Positions 36,688-46,800 of a stretch of DNA of 64,000 nucleotides are shown one piece after another. The DNA lies in NCBI GenBank assembly GCA_963781285.1, contig CAWAFI010000019.1, positions 186,001-250,000 of the forward strand. Direction: 5' to 3'. Below the pieces are notes generated by a model that was given only the letters and a program-made list of their open reading frames with translations, did no database searches and was not told the DNA's origin. Position 1 is the first letter of the stretch. Each line of letters opens with the position of its first letter. This stretch comes from CAIWHR01 sp963781285 (GTDB taxonomy: Bacteria > Pseudomonadota > Gammaproteobacteria > Burkholderiales > Casimicrobiaceae). The position numbers and the translations under genes were made by a program.

Positions 36688-37875
36688 CTAAGGCGCACCC
36701 GGCATTTCGGGAACCTGAAAGACCTGTCGCAGATAGGCGACGTACGACGGATCGTAATCCATCGCTTTCGACGGCTCGTCACTGATCTTCGCCACCGGCT
36801 GACCGTTGCAGCGGGTCATCTTGATCACGATCTGCAGCGGATCGAAACCGACGTCGTTGGTGAGGTTGGTGCCGATGCCGAATGCGGTGTGCATCCGGCC
36901 GCGGAAGTACTCGAACAGCCGGATCGCCAGCGGCACGTTGAGGCTGTCCGAGAACACCATCGTCTTCGTGTGCGGGTCGATGCGCATCTTCTGGTAGTGG
37001 GCGATCAGCTTCTCGCCCCACTCGAAGGGATCGCCCGAATCGTGGCGGACGCCGTCGAACAGCTTGCAGAAGAAGAGGTCGAAGTCGCGCAGGAATGCGT
37101 CCATGCCGCAGACGTCCGACAGCGCGATCCCGAGGTCGCCACGGTACTCGCGCGCCCACGTGTTGAAAGCGAACACCTGCGAATCGATGAGCCGCGGCCC
37201 CACCGCCTGGCAGGCCTGCAGATACTCGTGCGCCATCGTGCCGAGCGGCGTCAGGCCATGGCGCAGCGCGAGCTCGACGTTGCTGGTGCCCACGAACTTG
37301 GCGCCGATGCCAGTCTTTAGCGCGTGCACGACCTCCTCGTGCCACGCCCGCGAGAACCGCCGCCGCGTACCATAGTCGGCAATGCGGAATTCCGGGTCCG
37401 CCACCGCGTTGATCGCGTCGATCTTTGCCCCGAGCCGCCGTCGACCCTCGGCCAGGTCGGCGCCGGGCCGAGTATTCCGGAAAAAGACCTCGCTCACGAT
37501 GGCGAGCACCGGCACCTCGAACAGGATCGTGTGCAGCCACGGACCCTTGATCGCGATGTCGATCTCGCCCTCCGAACCGGCGAGGGGCTCGATGGCGATG
37601 AACCGCTCGTCCAACTGGAACAGCCCCAGCAGGTCGACATAATCGCTCTTGAAGAAACGCCAGCCGCGCAGGTAGTCGAGCTCGTCCGGACGAAAGCGCA
37701 GTTCGCACAACGCCCGGATCTCGTCCCGGATTTCGTCGATGTAAGGGGTCAGATCGATGTCCGCATTGCGGCACTTGAATCGGTACTCGACCTGCGCGCC
37801 CGGAAAATGGTGCAGGACGACCTGCATCATCGTGAACTTGTAGAGATCGGTGTCGAGCAGTGACGCGATGATCAT
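36688..37875 (-). CDS. pncB: Nicotinate phosphoribosyltransferase
   Basis: A 395-residue protein opening with IIASLLDTDLYKFTMMQVVLHHFP, with the quinolinate-site motif FVGTSNVELALRHGLTPLGTMAHEY (phospho-accepting His region) and SDSLNVPLAIRLFEYF and GIGTNLTNDVG at the PRPP/phosphate end. It converts nicotinate and PRPP to NaMN with ATP hydrolysis, in NAD salvage. Length and motifs match E. coli PncB. The start at 37875 is chosen because it fits family starts. It lies 84 bases after the MFS gene and upstream of a small ORF and a DsrE-like gene. Confidence 0.95.
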   Translation of the reverse strand: MIIASLLDTDLYKFTMMQVVLHHFPGAQVEYRFKCRNADIDLTPYIDEIRDEIRALCELRFRPDELDYLRGWRFFKSDYVDLLGLFQLDERFIAIEPLAGSEGEIDIAIKGPWLHTILFEVPVLAIVSEVFFRNTRPGADLAEGRRRLGAKIDAINAVADPEFRIADYGTRRRFSRAWHEEVVHALKTGIGAKFVGTSNVELALRHGLTPLGTMAHEYLQACQAVGPRLIDSQVFAFNTWAREYRGDLGIALSDVCGMDAFLRDFDLFFCKLFDGVRHDSGDPFEWGEKLIAHYQKMRIDPHTKTMVFSDSLNVPLAIRLFEYFRGRMHTAFGIGTNLTNDVGFDPLQIVIKMTRCNGQPVAKISDEPSKAMDYDPSYVAYLRQVFQVPEMPGAP

Positions 37876-37959
37876 GAGGAGCCTGTCGCGCGGGCCACCG
37901 CGCACGGACCGGTTGCGCGAGATGTTACCCGCTCGCGGGTTGCAGGGCCAATGGCGGCG

Positions 37960-39360
37960 CTACTGACGATCGAGCGGCACCGCGTCGCCCTCTCCGACCA
38001 CGTGAACCCGGTGCGCGAGCCGAATGCACAGCAGCGTGCAGCCGACCGCGAGCCATCCGACGGCGCCGAAGTTGGTGAGCGCGCCATCGGGCCCGCGGCC
38101 GATGATGAGGCCGGCGGTCAGTGCCGCCAGTCCGGAACCCAGCTGCTGTAACGAACCGTTGAAGCTCATGAAGCTGCCGCGCAAACGGGGCTCCGCGCTG
38201 CCGGAAACGAGCGCCATCGCGGGTCCGAAGCGACCGGTGACGAACACGAAGAACAGTACCGCCAGCGACACGACTTCCAGGAGCGGCAGCCGCGGCAGGT
38301 GTGTGATGATCAGAATGGGAACGATCGAGGTGAAGGCGATGATCGTGAACACGCGCTTCTTGCCATGACGGTCGGCGAGGCGCCCGATGATCTGCGCGGT
38401 GACGAGCGTCGCTGCGCCGCCGGCGAAGTAGATCACGGCGAGGTCGCGCTCCGCGATGCCAACGTTGGCCACCTGGTACGGAGCGATGAACGGAATGACG
38501 GTGAACCCGGCGAACATCAGCGCAATCGTGAACAGGAATGCTCGCCGATGGTTCGCCACGCCGAAGATGACCCGCAGCTGCTCGACCGGATGGCGCCGCT
38601 GCACGTGGGCAAGATGCGCGCGCAAAGGTGGAATGAGCCGCATCGCCGCGATCGCGAATACCAGCGACAGCGCGGCCAGCACCAGGAACGGCAGGCGCCA
38701 GGTTCCCGCAGCTGCCAGCATGAGCGCGAGGGGGACGCCGATCACCGCGGACAGCGAAAACGACGCGGCGACGATTGCCGTTGCGGCGGCGCGCCGTGCG
38801 TAGGGCACGAGGTCGGCGACGATCGCGAGCACGAGCGACGCCATGATGCCACCAAAAATGCCGGCGCCGATCCTGGCCGCGAGCAGCAACGGATAGCTGG
38901 GTGCGAACCCGCACAGCGCGGTCGCGACAATGAAGCCGCCGTAGAGGGTCAGGAGTGCACGCTTGCGATCGAAGCGGTCGATCCAGAACGCGGCGACGAA
39001 GCCGCTCGCCGCGGCAGCGAACATGTAGGCCGAAACGAGCAGGCTGAACTGCTGCGGCCCGATCGCGAAGAGCCGCATGAACTGCGGCCCCAGCGGCATC
39101 ATGATCATGAAATCGACGATATGCGTGAACTGGACCGCGGCCAGCGTCAAGAGGAGCGCGAGTTCGCGTCGCGTCGGCCCGGAGCCGCCCGGCGTGGTCG
39201 CCCCGTGCGCATCGACGGCGGACGGAAGCGGCGTGGAATCGGACACGGAACGGATCGCAGCGGGGGACTGCAGCGCCGCGAGGCCGGGCGACGCAGGGTC
39301 AAACAGGCATCCTCCGCAGAATAACACGGGCCTCGGCTGCGTTCCGGCGTCGCCGCTCAC
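37960..39360 (-). CDS. MFS transporter (drug/sugar efflux type, 12 helices)
   Basis: This 466-residue protein has twelve membrane helices from ELALLLTLAAVQFTHIVDFM to WLAVGCTLLCIRLAH. It has the MFS motif A variant between helices 2 and 3 (FWIDRFDRKRALLTLYGG) and the second copy GRLADRHGKKRVFTI. It resembles DHA1-type exporters of the AraJ/YdhP kind; the substrate is unknown. The GTG start at 39360 has a GGAGG upstream; a GTG at 39246 would give a shorter tail. It leads a minus-strand run into pncB and is divergent from corA. Confidence 0.85.
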   Translation of the reverse strand: MSGDAGTQPRPVLFCGGCLFDPASPGLAALQSPAAIRSVSDSTPLPSAVDAHGATTPGGSGPTRRELALLLTLAAVQFTHIVDFMIMMPLGPQFMRLFAIGPQQFSLLVSAYMFAAAASGFVAAFWIDRFDRKRALLTLYGGFIVATALCGFAPSYPLLLAARIGAGIFGGIMASLVLAIVADLVPYARRAAATAIVAASFSLSAVIGVPLALMLAAAGTWRLPFLVLAALSLVFAIAAMRLIPPLRAHLAHVQRRHPVEQLRVIFGVANHRRAFLFTIALMFAGFTVIPFIAPYQVANVGIAERDLAVIYFAGGAATLVTAQIIGRLADRHGKKRVFTIIAFTSIVPILIITHLPRLPLLEVVSLAVLFFVFVTGRFGPAMALVSGSAEPRLRGSFMSFNGSLQQLGSGLAALTAGLIIGRGPDGALTNFGAVGWLAVGCTLLCIRLAHRVHVVGEGDAVPLDRQ

Positions 39361-39455
39361 GCCGCCTCGACCTCCGCACCGTCCGCAAATTGCACGGTAG
39401 CCTTGCCGTCACCCTCCCGCTATCATCGCGGCGTCCCCGCTTCGCGTACCCACCC

Positions 39456-40433
39456 ATGCTGGTCAATTGTGTCGTCTATCAAAACGGCCGGAAGCTCGCC
39501 GACATCCCGATCGCCGACATCAGCGAGTACGTAAGGCGACCGGACTGCTTCGTCTGGGTCGCCGTGGCCGAGCCCGCGCCTGCCGAGCTGGACGTCCTGG
39601 CCGCGGAGTTCGCCCTGCACCCGCTGGCCGTCGAGGACGCGCACAAGGGCCACCAGCGCCCCAAGATCGAGGAGTACGACGACTCGCTGTTCGCGGTATT
39701 GCAGACGCTGGAGGCGACGCCGGCCGGCGCCGACACGGAGCTGCAGGTCGGCGAGGTGGCGATCTTCGTCGGCAGCAATTACGTCCTTTCGGTGCGCCAC
39801 CGGACGCAGAAAGGGTTCGCCGATGTTCGCGCCCGCTCCGAGCGCGAGCCAGAGCTGCTGCGTCACGGGTCAGGTTTCGTGTTCTATGCGCTCATGGACG
39901 CGATCGTCGACCGCTACTTCCCGATCCTCGACGCACTCGAAACCGAGCTCGAGACGATCGAGGAGCAGATCTTCGTACGCAACACGGCACGCTCGAACAT
40001 CGAGGCACTCTACGCGTTGAAGCGGCGGCTGATGGTGCTGAAGCACGCGGTCGACCCGCTGATGGACGCGATCGGCAAGCTCTATGGCGGGCGGGTGCCG
40101 CAGGTGTGCGCGGGAATGCAGGAGTATTTCCGCGACGTCTACGACCATCTGCACCGGATCAATGCGTCGATCGAGGGTATCCGCGACATGCTGGCCACCG
40201 CGATCCAGGTCAATCTCGGCATGATCAACCTGAACGAAACCGAGGTGACCAAGAAGCTCGCGGCGTGGGCGGCCATCATCGCCGTGCCGACGATGGTCGC
40301 CGGCATCTACGGGATGAACTTCGAGCAGATGCCCGAACTCAAATGGCTGTACGGCTACCCGTTCGCCATTGCGATAATGGTCGTCGTCGACATCTGGCTT
40401 TACTCCCGCTTCAAGAAGGCGCGCTGGCTCTGA
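39456..40433 (+). CDS. corA: CorA-family magnesium/cobalt transport protein
   Basis: The 325-residue protein has the soluble N-terminal funnel (LHPLAVEDAHKGHQRPKIEEYDD), the long stalk helix (YALKRRLMVLKHAVDPLMDAI) and two C-terminal membrane helices with the ion-selectivity motif YGMNFEQMPE between them. It forms a pentameric Mg2+/Co2+ channel. The start at 39456 fits the family; the frame could open earlier but those residues do not align. It is next to a CDF cation exporter on the other strand, suggesting a small metal-homeostasis cluster. Confidence 0.93.
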   Translation: MLVNCVVYQNGRKLADIPIADISEYVRRPDCFVWVAVAEPAPAELDVLAAEFALHPLAVEDAHKGHQRPKIEEYDDSLFAVLQTLEATPAGADTELQVGEVAIFVGSNYVLSVRHRTQKGFADVRARSEREPELLRHGSGFVFYALMDAIVDRYFPILDALETELETIEEQIFVRNTARSNIEALYALKRRLMVLKHAVDPLMDAIGKLYGGRVPQVCAGMQEYFRDVYDHLHRINASIEGIRDMLATAIQVNLGMINLNETEVTKKLAAWAAIIAVPTMVAGIYGMNFEQMPELKWLYGYPFAIAIMVVVDIWLYSRFKKARWL

Positions 40434-40458
40434 CCGAACCCGCGCATCGCAACGTCGG

Positions 40459-41454
40459 TCAATGCAACCGCGACGCGGGTCCCGCACCCGCTTCGGGATC
40501 CGCGGCCGGTGCAACCGGAATCACGCGCCCCTGCGGCGGCGGCGCCGGCCACGAGGGCTGCAGCGTCACGTGATCGATGCCGAAATCGCGTTCCAGCAAC
40601 CGCTGCGCCGCGGCCAGCGTGCGCGGCCACGCCGGACCCTCGGCCAGCGTCACGTGCGCTGACAGCGCGATGCGTTCCGCGCTCATGTGCCACACGTGCA
40701 GATCGTGGACACCGGCGACGCCGGGCAGCGCGGCGAGCGCGCGGCCGATCGCATCGTACGATAGGTGCGCCGGTACGCGCTCCAGCAGCACCCCCGCCGA
40801 ACGCCGCAGCAGCTCCAGCGTCGAGCGCAGGATCAGGAGCGCCACCGCGACGGAGAGGACGGGGTCGATCGGCGTCCAGCCGGTCGCGTAGACGACTGCG
40901 CCGGCGACGAGCGCCGCGACGGAACCAAGGAGGTCGCCGAACACGTGCAGGAGCGCGCCGCGCGCGTTGATGCCGCCGCCGGCGCGTGACAGCATCCATG
41001 CAACGCCGACATTAACCACCATTCCCGCGGCGGCGACGACCATCACGATCGATCCGGCGACCGGGGCCGGTTCCAGCAGTCGCCGCACGGCCTCGACTGC
41101 GATCCAGATGACCAGCGCCAGCATGGCGAGCGCGTTGATGAACGCGGCGAGCACCTCGGCACGCGCGTAGCCGTACGATGCGCGCCGCGAGGGGGGGCGC
41201 CGCGCGACCTTTGCGGCGATCAATGCGACGACGAACGCTGCCGCGTCGGTGACCATGTGGCCGGCGTCGGAAATCAAGGCCAGCGATCCGGCCAGCCAGC
41301 CGCCGACCGCTTCGACGGCGGCAAAGACGCCTGTCGCGGCGAGCGCGATCCACAATGCGCGCGTCGTCGCGGCCGCCGAAGCATCGGCGTGATCGTGGAC
41401 GTGCCCGTGCGAAGATGCGGCAGCGCGAGCGGATCTGGAGGGCGAGGTGGCCAT
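40459..41454 (-). CDS. Cation diffusion facilitator (CzcD/ZitB type)
   Basis: A 331-residue protein with a His-rich N-terminus (SSHGHVHDHADA) and six membrane helices. Metal-site motifs are SLALISDAGHMVTDAAAF (helix 2, HxxxD) and HVFGDLLGSVAALV (helix 5, HxxxD). A cytoplasmic C-terminal domain follows (VPAHLSYDAIGRALAALPGVAGVHDLHVW). It exports Zn2+, Co2+ or Cd2+ by proton exchange. It is convergent with corA (25-base gap) and divergent from rnfB. The His-rich tail and the LHVW motif are typical of the ZitB/CzcD branch. Confidence 0.92.
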   Translation of the reverse strand: MATSPSRSARAAASSHGHVHDHADASAAATTRALWIALAATGVFAAVEAVGGWLAGSLALISDAGHMVTDAAAFVVALIAAKVARRPPSRRASYGYARAEVLAAFINALAMLALVIWIAVEAVRRLLEPAPVAGSIVMVVAAAGMVVNVGVAWMLSRAGGGINARGALLHVFGDLLGSVAALVAGAVVYATGWTPIDPVLSVAVALLILRSTLELLRRSAGVLLERVPAHLSYDAIGRALAALPGVAGVHDLHVWHMSAERIALSAHVTLAEGPAWPRTLAAAQRLLERDFGIDHVTLQPSWPAPPPQGRVIPVAPAADPEAGAGPASRLH

Positions 41455-41574
41455 TAGAGGGTCGAGCGGATCCCGCGCTCGTCATTGTCGGCCACGCCGT
41501 CGCCGGCCGCAATCCGCGGTGAACCACTCGTCTATTCGTCGCTGGTGGCTATCGTCGAGCGCTAGAATGTGCCG

Positions 41575-42213
41575 ATGACCGTTCACCACGACCTGTCGCT
41601 CGCAGCGCGTGTCGACGCCGTTCTGCCGCAGACCCAGTGCCGGCGCTGCGGCTACGACGGCTGCCAGCCCTACGCCGACGCCGTCGCGAGCGGCGATGCG
41701 ATCAATCGCTGTCCGCCCGGGGGGGACGCGGTCATCGCGGCGATCGCGGCGCTCGCCGGGCGGCCCGTCGTTCCGCTTGATCGCTCCCACGGCGTGCACG
41801 CACCGCTCGCAGTCGCGCGCATCGACGAAGCGTCATGCATCGGCTGCACGCTGTGCATCGACGCGTGTCCGGTCGACGCGATCGTCGGAGCGGCCAAGCG
41901 AATGCACACGGTGTTGCCGGCGCTATGCACGGGATGCGAGCTGTGCGTGCCGCCCTGCCCGGTCGACTGCATCGCGATGGTCCCGGCTGGACGCGCATGG
42001 AGTCCCGAGGACGCGCGGGCGGCACGAGCGCGATACGAAGGGCGCAACCGCCGGCGGGTCCGCACCGCCTCCGATCCATGCAAGCCGGCGACCGCAACGC
42101 CACCGACGGTCGACGACCCTGGGCGGGCGCGAAAGCGGCAGGCCGTTGCGGCTGCGCTTGCCCGCGCACGCGCGCGGCGCACGGCCGGCGGCGCGCGATC
42201 GCCATCGACGTAA
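41575..42213 (+). CDS. rnfB: RnfB-like electron transport ferredoxin, orphan
   Basis: The 212-residue protein lacks the N-terminal membrane helix of full RnfB but has the Fe-S binding domain DAVLPQTQCRRCGYDGCQPYADA (CxxCxxxxC) with a later Cys (NRCPPGG). It also has two ferredoxin clusters (CIGCTLCIDACP and CTGCELCVPPCP) and a basic C-terminus. Many betaproteobacteria carry this short form just before nth, as here. It may pass electrons to iron-sulfur enzymes such as Nth, which is an inference from position. The ATG at 41575 is preferred to the GTG at 41569. Its stop overlaps the TPR gene start (TAATG). Confidence 0.85.
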   Translation: MTVHHDLSLAARVDAVLPQTQCRRCGYDGCQPYADAVASGDAINRCPPGGDAVIAAIAALAGRPVVPLDRSHGVHAPLAVARIDEASCIGCTLCIDACPVDAIVGAAKRMHTVLPALCTGCELCVPPCPVDCIAMVPAGRAWSPEDARAARARYEGRNRRRVRTASDPCKPATATPPTVDDPGRARKRQAVAAALARARARRTAGGARSPST

Positions 42214-43181
42214 TGCGTTACCATCTTCTCGTCCGGTTGGCGCTCGCCGCCGGCTTCGCCATGGATGCCCTCGCCGCAACCTCCGATCTCACGAGCTTCT
42301 CCGCCGCGCTCGACGCGCAGTGGAACTACGGCAAGCCGGCCGAATCCGAGCGGCGCTTTCGCGCCGAGCTCGCCAAATGGCCTGCCGAGGACCCGCAGGC
42401 GCTCATCGTCTGGACACAGATCGCGCGGACGCAGAGCCTGCGCCGCCAGTTCGCCGAAGCGCACGCGGCGCTCGACGCGATCGAGACGAAGCTCGGCGCC
42501 GCGCCGTCGCACGTCCGCATCCGCTATCTGCTGGAGCGCGGCCGCACGTTCAACTCGTCGGGGTCGTCGGAACGCGCGGTGCCGCTGTTCACGCAAGCAC
42601 TGGCGCTCGCCGAATGCGACGGCGATACGTTCTACGCGATCGACGCCGCGCACATGCTGGGTATCGCCGCACCGCCGGCCGAGCGGCTCGACTGGGACTT
42701 GAAGGCGCTGGCGATGACCGAGCAGACGACCGACAGCCGCTCGAAGCGCTGGCTCGCCCCGCTGTACAACAACATCGGATATGCGTATCAGGAGCGCGAT
42801 GACTTCGCGACGGCGCTCGTCTACTACCGCAAAGCGTTGCCGGCGTACGAGGCACGCGGGGACCCCGGCGCCGTGCGCGCCGCGCACTGGATGATCGCGC
42901 GAGCGCAGCGCTCCCTCGGCCAGCTCGACGACGCGGAGAAGACGCAGCGAATGCTGCTCGCCGAGTACGAAAAGCTGGGCGAGACCGACGGCTACGTCTA
43001 CGAGGAGCTGGCCGAGATCGCCCTCGCGCGCGGCGATGCGACCGGCGCGAAGCCCTGGGCGGCGAAAGCGCACGCCGCGCTGAAGGATGACGCCGGATTC
43101 GCAGCCAACAACGCTTCCCGGCTCGCGCGTCTCGCGGCGATCGCCGCCGGCGCCACGCCCACGGCACCGGCGAAACCGTGA
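42213..43181 (+). CDS. Secreted TPR-repeat protein, function unknown
   Basis: A 322-residue protein with a signal-like N-terminus (MRYHLLVRLALAAGFAMDAL) and TPR-like helices (ERGRTFNSSGSSERAVPLFTQ, LYNNIGYAYQERDDFATALV, AHWMIARAQRSLGQLDDAEK). It starts within the rnfB stop (TAATG), and its own stop overlaps the nth GTG, so it is translated with rnfB and nth. No catalytic motif is seen. It may be a scaffold; nothing links it to DNA repair except position. Confidence 0.75.
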   Translation: MRYHLLVRLALAAGFAMDALAATSDLTSFSAALDAQWNYGKPAESERRFRAELAKWPAEDPQALIVWTQIARTQSLRRQFAEAHAALDAIETKLGAAPSHVRIRYLLERGRTFNSSGSSERAVPLFTQALALAECDGDTFYAIDAAHMLGIAAPPAERLDWDLKALAMTEQTTDSRSKRWLAPLYNNIGYAYQERDDFATALVYYRKALPAYEARGDPGAVRAAHWMIARAQRSLGQLDDAEKTQRMLLAEYEKLGETDGYVYEELAEIALARGDATGAKPWAAKAHAALKDDAGFAANNASRLARLAAIAAGATPTAPAKP

Positions 43182-43810
43182 ACCCGCAAAAGCGACGCGC
43201 GATCTTCGAGCGTCTGCGCGCCGCCAACCCGCACCCGAAGTCGGAGCTCGGCCACCAGACGCCGTTCGAGCTGCTGGTTGCGGTCGTTCTCTCGGCGCAG
43301 GCGACCGACAAGGGCGTGAACAAAGCCACGGCGAAGCTCTTTCCGGTCGCCAACACGCCGGCGGCGATCGCGAAGCTCGGCGTCGACGGGCTCATTCCCT
43401 ACGTGCAATCGATCGGCCTGTTTCGCAACAAGGCGAAGAACATCGTCGCGCTGTCGGAAATCCTCCTCAACGAGCACCGCGGCAAGGTCCCGGCGAACCG
43501 CGAAGCGCTGGAGAAGCTGCCGGGCGTAGGCCGCAAGACCGCCAACGTCGTGCTCAATGTCGCGTTCGGGCAACCGACGATCGCCGTGGACACGCACATC
43601 TTTCGCGTGGCCAACCGCACCGGGATCGCCCCCGGAAAGGACCCCGGGGACGTCGAGCGAAAGCTGCTGAAGTTCGTGCCCGACGAATTCAGGCAGCACG
43701 CGCATCACTGGCTGATTCTGCACGGACGCTATGTCTGCGTCGCGCGCTCGCCGAAATGCGGCGATTGCCTGATCCGCGACCTCTGCGAATACCGCGACAA
43801 GACGACGTAA
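43178..43810 (+). CDS. nth: Endonuclease III
   Basis: The 210-residue DNA glycosylase/AP lyase has the helix-hairpin-helix LPGVGRKTANVVLNVAF with the catalytic Lys, the catalytic Asp in AVDTHIFRVANR and the C-terminal 4Fe-4S loop (Cys in YVCVARSPKCGDCLIRDLC, C-x6-C-x2-C-x5-C). It removes oxidised pyrimidines from DNA. The start is GTG overlapping the TPR stop. The end, CEYRDKTT, has a partial duplicate at 47393-47439, beyond the cyclase gene. Confidence 0.95.
   Translation: MNPQKRRAIFERLRAANPHPKSELGHQTPFELLVAVVLSAQATDKGVNKATAKLFPVANTPAAIAKLGVDGLIPYVQSIGLFRNKAKNIVALSEILLNEHRGKVPANREALEKLPGVGRKTANVVLNVAFGQPTIAVDTHIFRVANRTGIAPGKDPGDVERKLLKFVPDEFRQHAHHWLILHGRYVCVARSPKCGDCLIRDLCEYRDKTT
43758..43804 (+). 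repeat. Direct repeat, copy 1 (nth 3' end)
   Basis: This 47-base stretch inside nth matches 47393-47439 at 38 of 47 positions, with the last 20 bases (43785-43804, GCGAATACCGCGACAAGACG) identical. The two copies flank the adenylate cyclase gene in the same orientation, as expected of an integration target duplicate. Confidence 0.8.
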
Positions 43811-43898
43811 GCCCTCCCTTGAAGCTGAATGGCTGGCGATCTCACGCCAAAACTATTGGTGAGCGGCGTTGCGGGTGACTCAGGATGCCGGGGAAACA

Positions 43899-46800
43899 CT
43901 ACCGCGCCGTCCATGCCGCCACGATCTCGCGGTGTTCGGGGATCTCGTTCAGGTAGCTGTGGCGCAGCGCAGCGTCGGCGATGGAGGCGGCCCGGGCCTG
44001 TATCTCGGCGTACGCCCCCGCCAGCAACTTGGCGGCGCGCGGGTCGCCGGCGCTTGCCAGCACCTGATAGCAGGTTAACTCGATGAGTCGCGGCGCTTGC
44101 GTACCTTCCAGCGTTCCGCCGCCAGCCAGGTGGGCCAGCAGGTTCTCCACCGGTGCCAACGCCCGCGTCACGTCGCCTTGTGCCAACGCCACCCGCGCCA
44201 AGCCGGCCGCTGCGTCGTATTGCATCGGGTCGTCGATCGCCAGCGCCACGGCTTGGGCGCGCTCGTAAGCCACAGCCGCTGCCGCGTGGTGGTCCAGGGC
44301 CAGCTGGACATCACCGAGCGTGCATAGTGCACTCGTCTCGGATTCCGGGCTTTGCACGGCGACAGCGATTTCCAGCGCCGACTGCGCGTGGGCCAACGCA
44401 GTGGCAGCATCGCCCTGCCGCAGCGCAACGTCGGACAGGCAGACCAGCGGAAACGGTTCGGAAGCGCGATCGCCGACGGCGCGGGTCAGTCGCAAGCCCT
44501 CTTCGAGATGGCGCCGGGCCTGGTCGTACACACCCAAGCCTAGCCATGCGTTGCCGAGATTGCCAAGCGTGATGGCCTCGCCGTGTCGACGGCCGAGCTC
44601 CCGGTCGATCAACAACCGCTTCTGGCTGAGTTCGAGATTCTCGACGTGGTTGTCCTGCATGCCGGCGATGATCGACAAGAGGTTGAGGAACAGCCCTTCG
44701 GCCCGGCGCAGACCCAGCGAGCGCGCCGAAGCAAGACCCTCCTGCGCCAACGCCTTGCCCTCAGCATGGTCGCCGAGCATCGTCAGCGCCGACGCCAGGC
44801 GCTGCTGCGCGCGCAGCCTAAGCTCATCGTCCCCGGCGCCAGCGGCCAGCGCCATCGCCTGCCGGGCGGCGTCTTCCTGTGTGTGGAAGTCCCCAGTGCG
44901 CAGGGCGATATCGCAACGCCTCCAAGCAACTTCGGCGCGCTTGTGATCGTCGTCCAACGCTTGCGCCAGCCCTTGCAGTACGGCGATGTCCGCTTGCTGC
45001 TCGGCGCGCTTGCCCTGCAGGTCCAGCGTGCGTTCGCGCACGTCGAGCAGCCGCCAGCGCAGCAGCAGCTTGTCGGCGTGGTTGGTTTCGTCGGGTCCCG
45101 TTTCCTTATCCATCAGCGCGAGCGCATGCGCCACGTAACCCACGGCCGCCTCATGCGCAAAGCGGCCCGCAGCGTGCTCGGCGGCCCGAGCGTAGAACGC
45201 GCAGGCTCGTTCGCCATCGCCGCCCTTCTCGAAGTGTTCGGCCGTGGCGCCCAGGAAGTCATTGGCGCGCGCACCGACCAGCCCGGCTAGCCACCTTGCC
45301 ACCTGGACGTGAAGCTCACGCCGGGTGCGCTTGAGCAAGGTGTCGTAGGTGACCTGGTGCAGGATCTGGTGCTTGAAGGCGAATTCGCGCGCGCCGTCCG
45401 GGCCGGCGTCCTGGCGCGGCACGATCAGCTCGCGCTGCACCAGCGCGGGCAATGCATCGGTGGCCCGCGCATCGATGGCCGCCAGCGCCTGGTCCCAGAA
45501 CACGAATCCGATCACCGAGGCTTGCTGCAGCGCCAGTTTCTGCGCCGGTTTGAGGCCGTCAAGCCGGGTTTGCAGCACGCCAGTCAAGGTTTGCGGAACG
45601 TGGGTGGCCAGCAGCTTGTCGGGGATTACGGTCCAGTGGTCTTCGCCGGTCTTGATCGCGCCCTCATCCACCAGCATCTTGACCAGTTCTTCCATGTAAA
45701 ACGGATTGCCATCGGCGCCGCCGGTGATCAGCTCGCGCAGCGCAGCGGGAATGTCGGGCAGCTTCTTGAGCAGTTCATTGGCGAGCTCGCGGCTGGAATC
45801 CTTCTCGAGCGGGCGGAGGTCGATGCGCTGGTGGATGCTATCGGTGCTGCTCAAGTCCGATCGCCGATCGAACAGCGTTGGGCGTGTCAGCCCAAGGATT
45901 AGCGTGGGCACATCGTGATTGACCAGGACAAGCTGGTCCAGGAAATCCAGCGAGCCGTCGTCGGCCCAGTGCAGGTCATCCAGCAGAAGCACGATCGGCG
46001 CGCCGTCGCTGGCGCTGACCCGGCGGAAGACCTGCGCCGCCGCGTGGAAGGCGCGGTTGCGGATCTGCTTGTGGTCATCCTGGATGCCCCTGATGTGTTT
46101 GCTGTCGGCAAAGTCCAGCCCGATCAAATGGCCCAGCAGATGAGCGTGGGCCTGGGCCATTTCGTCACCGTCATCGGCGATGAACAGCGGGGCGATGCCT
46201 TGTTCGATCTTCTGTTTGGCGGCCTCCATGCTGTCGCTGTCGGCGATCTGCAGCTGCCGGGCCAGGACGTCGCGCAGCAGACCGTAGGGCTGGCTTTGAG
46301 TTTGCGGGTGGGCCCGACCCTCGAAGACATGGAACGTCTCAGGGCGCGCCTCGGCCCAGTTCTGGAACTCGTAGAGCAGCCGGCTCTTGCCGATGCCCGC
46401 TTCGGCGACGACGGTGACGGCGATCAATCGGCCTTGCCGATACAGCCCCTTGAACGCGTCTTGCAGCCGTTCTAGCTCGGCGTCGCGCCCGATCATGCGG
46501 GTGTCCACGCCTTCGATGCCACGTGTGGCGACGCGAAATGCGCGCGGCTTGGCCCGCAGCACGAGGTAAGTGACGATGGGCTCGTCGATGCCCTTGAACT
46601 GAATCGGCGGCTGGGGTTCGACATCGAACACGCCGCGCACATGACGGTAGGTGTCGTGGCTGATGCGCAGGGCGCCAGTTGGTGCTGCCTGCTCCATGCG
46701 CGCGGCAATGTTGACCGTGCTGCCGCGAATGCTGTGCTCGGCGTCGACTCCGCCGCCCAGCAGCACCTGCCCGGTGTGAATGCCCACGCGCACGTTGAAT

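Noticed and set aside
41670..43073. Minus-strand frame of 467 codons across rnfB and the TPR gene
   Set aside because: It crosses two coupled plus-strand genes and has no recognisable content.
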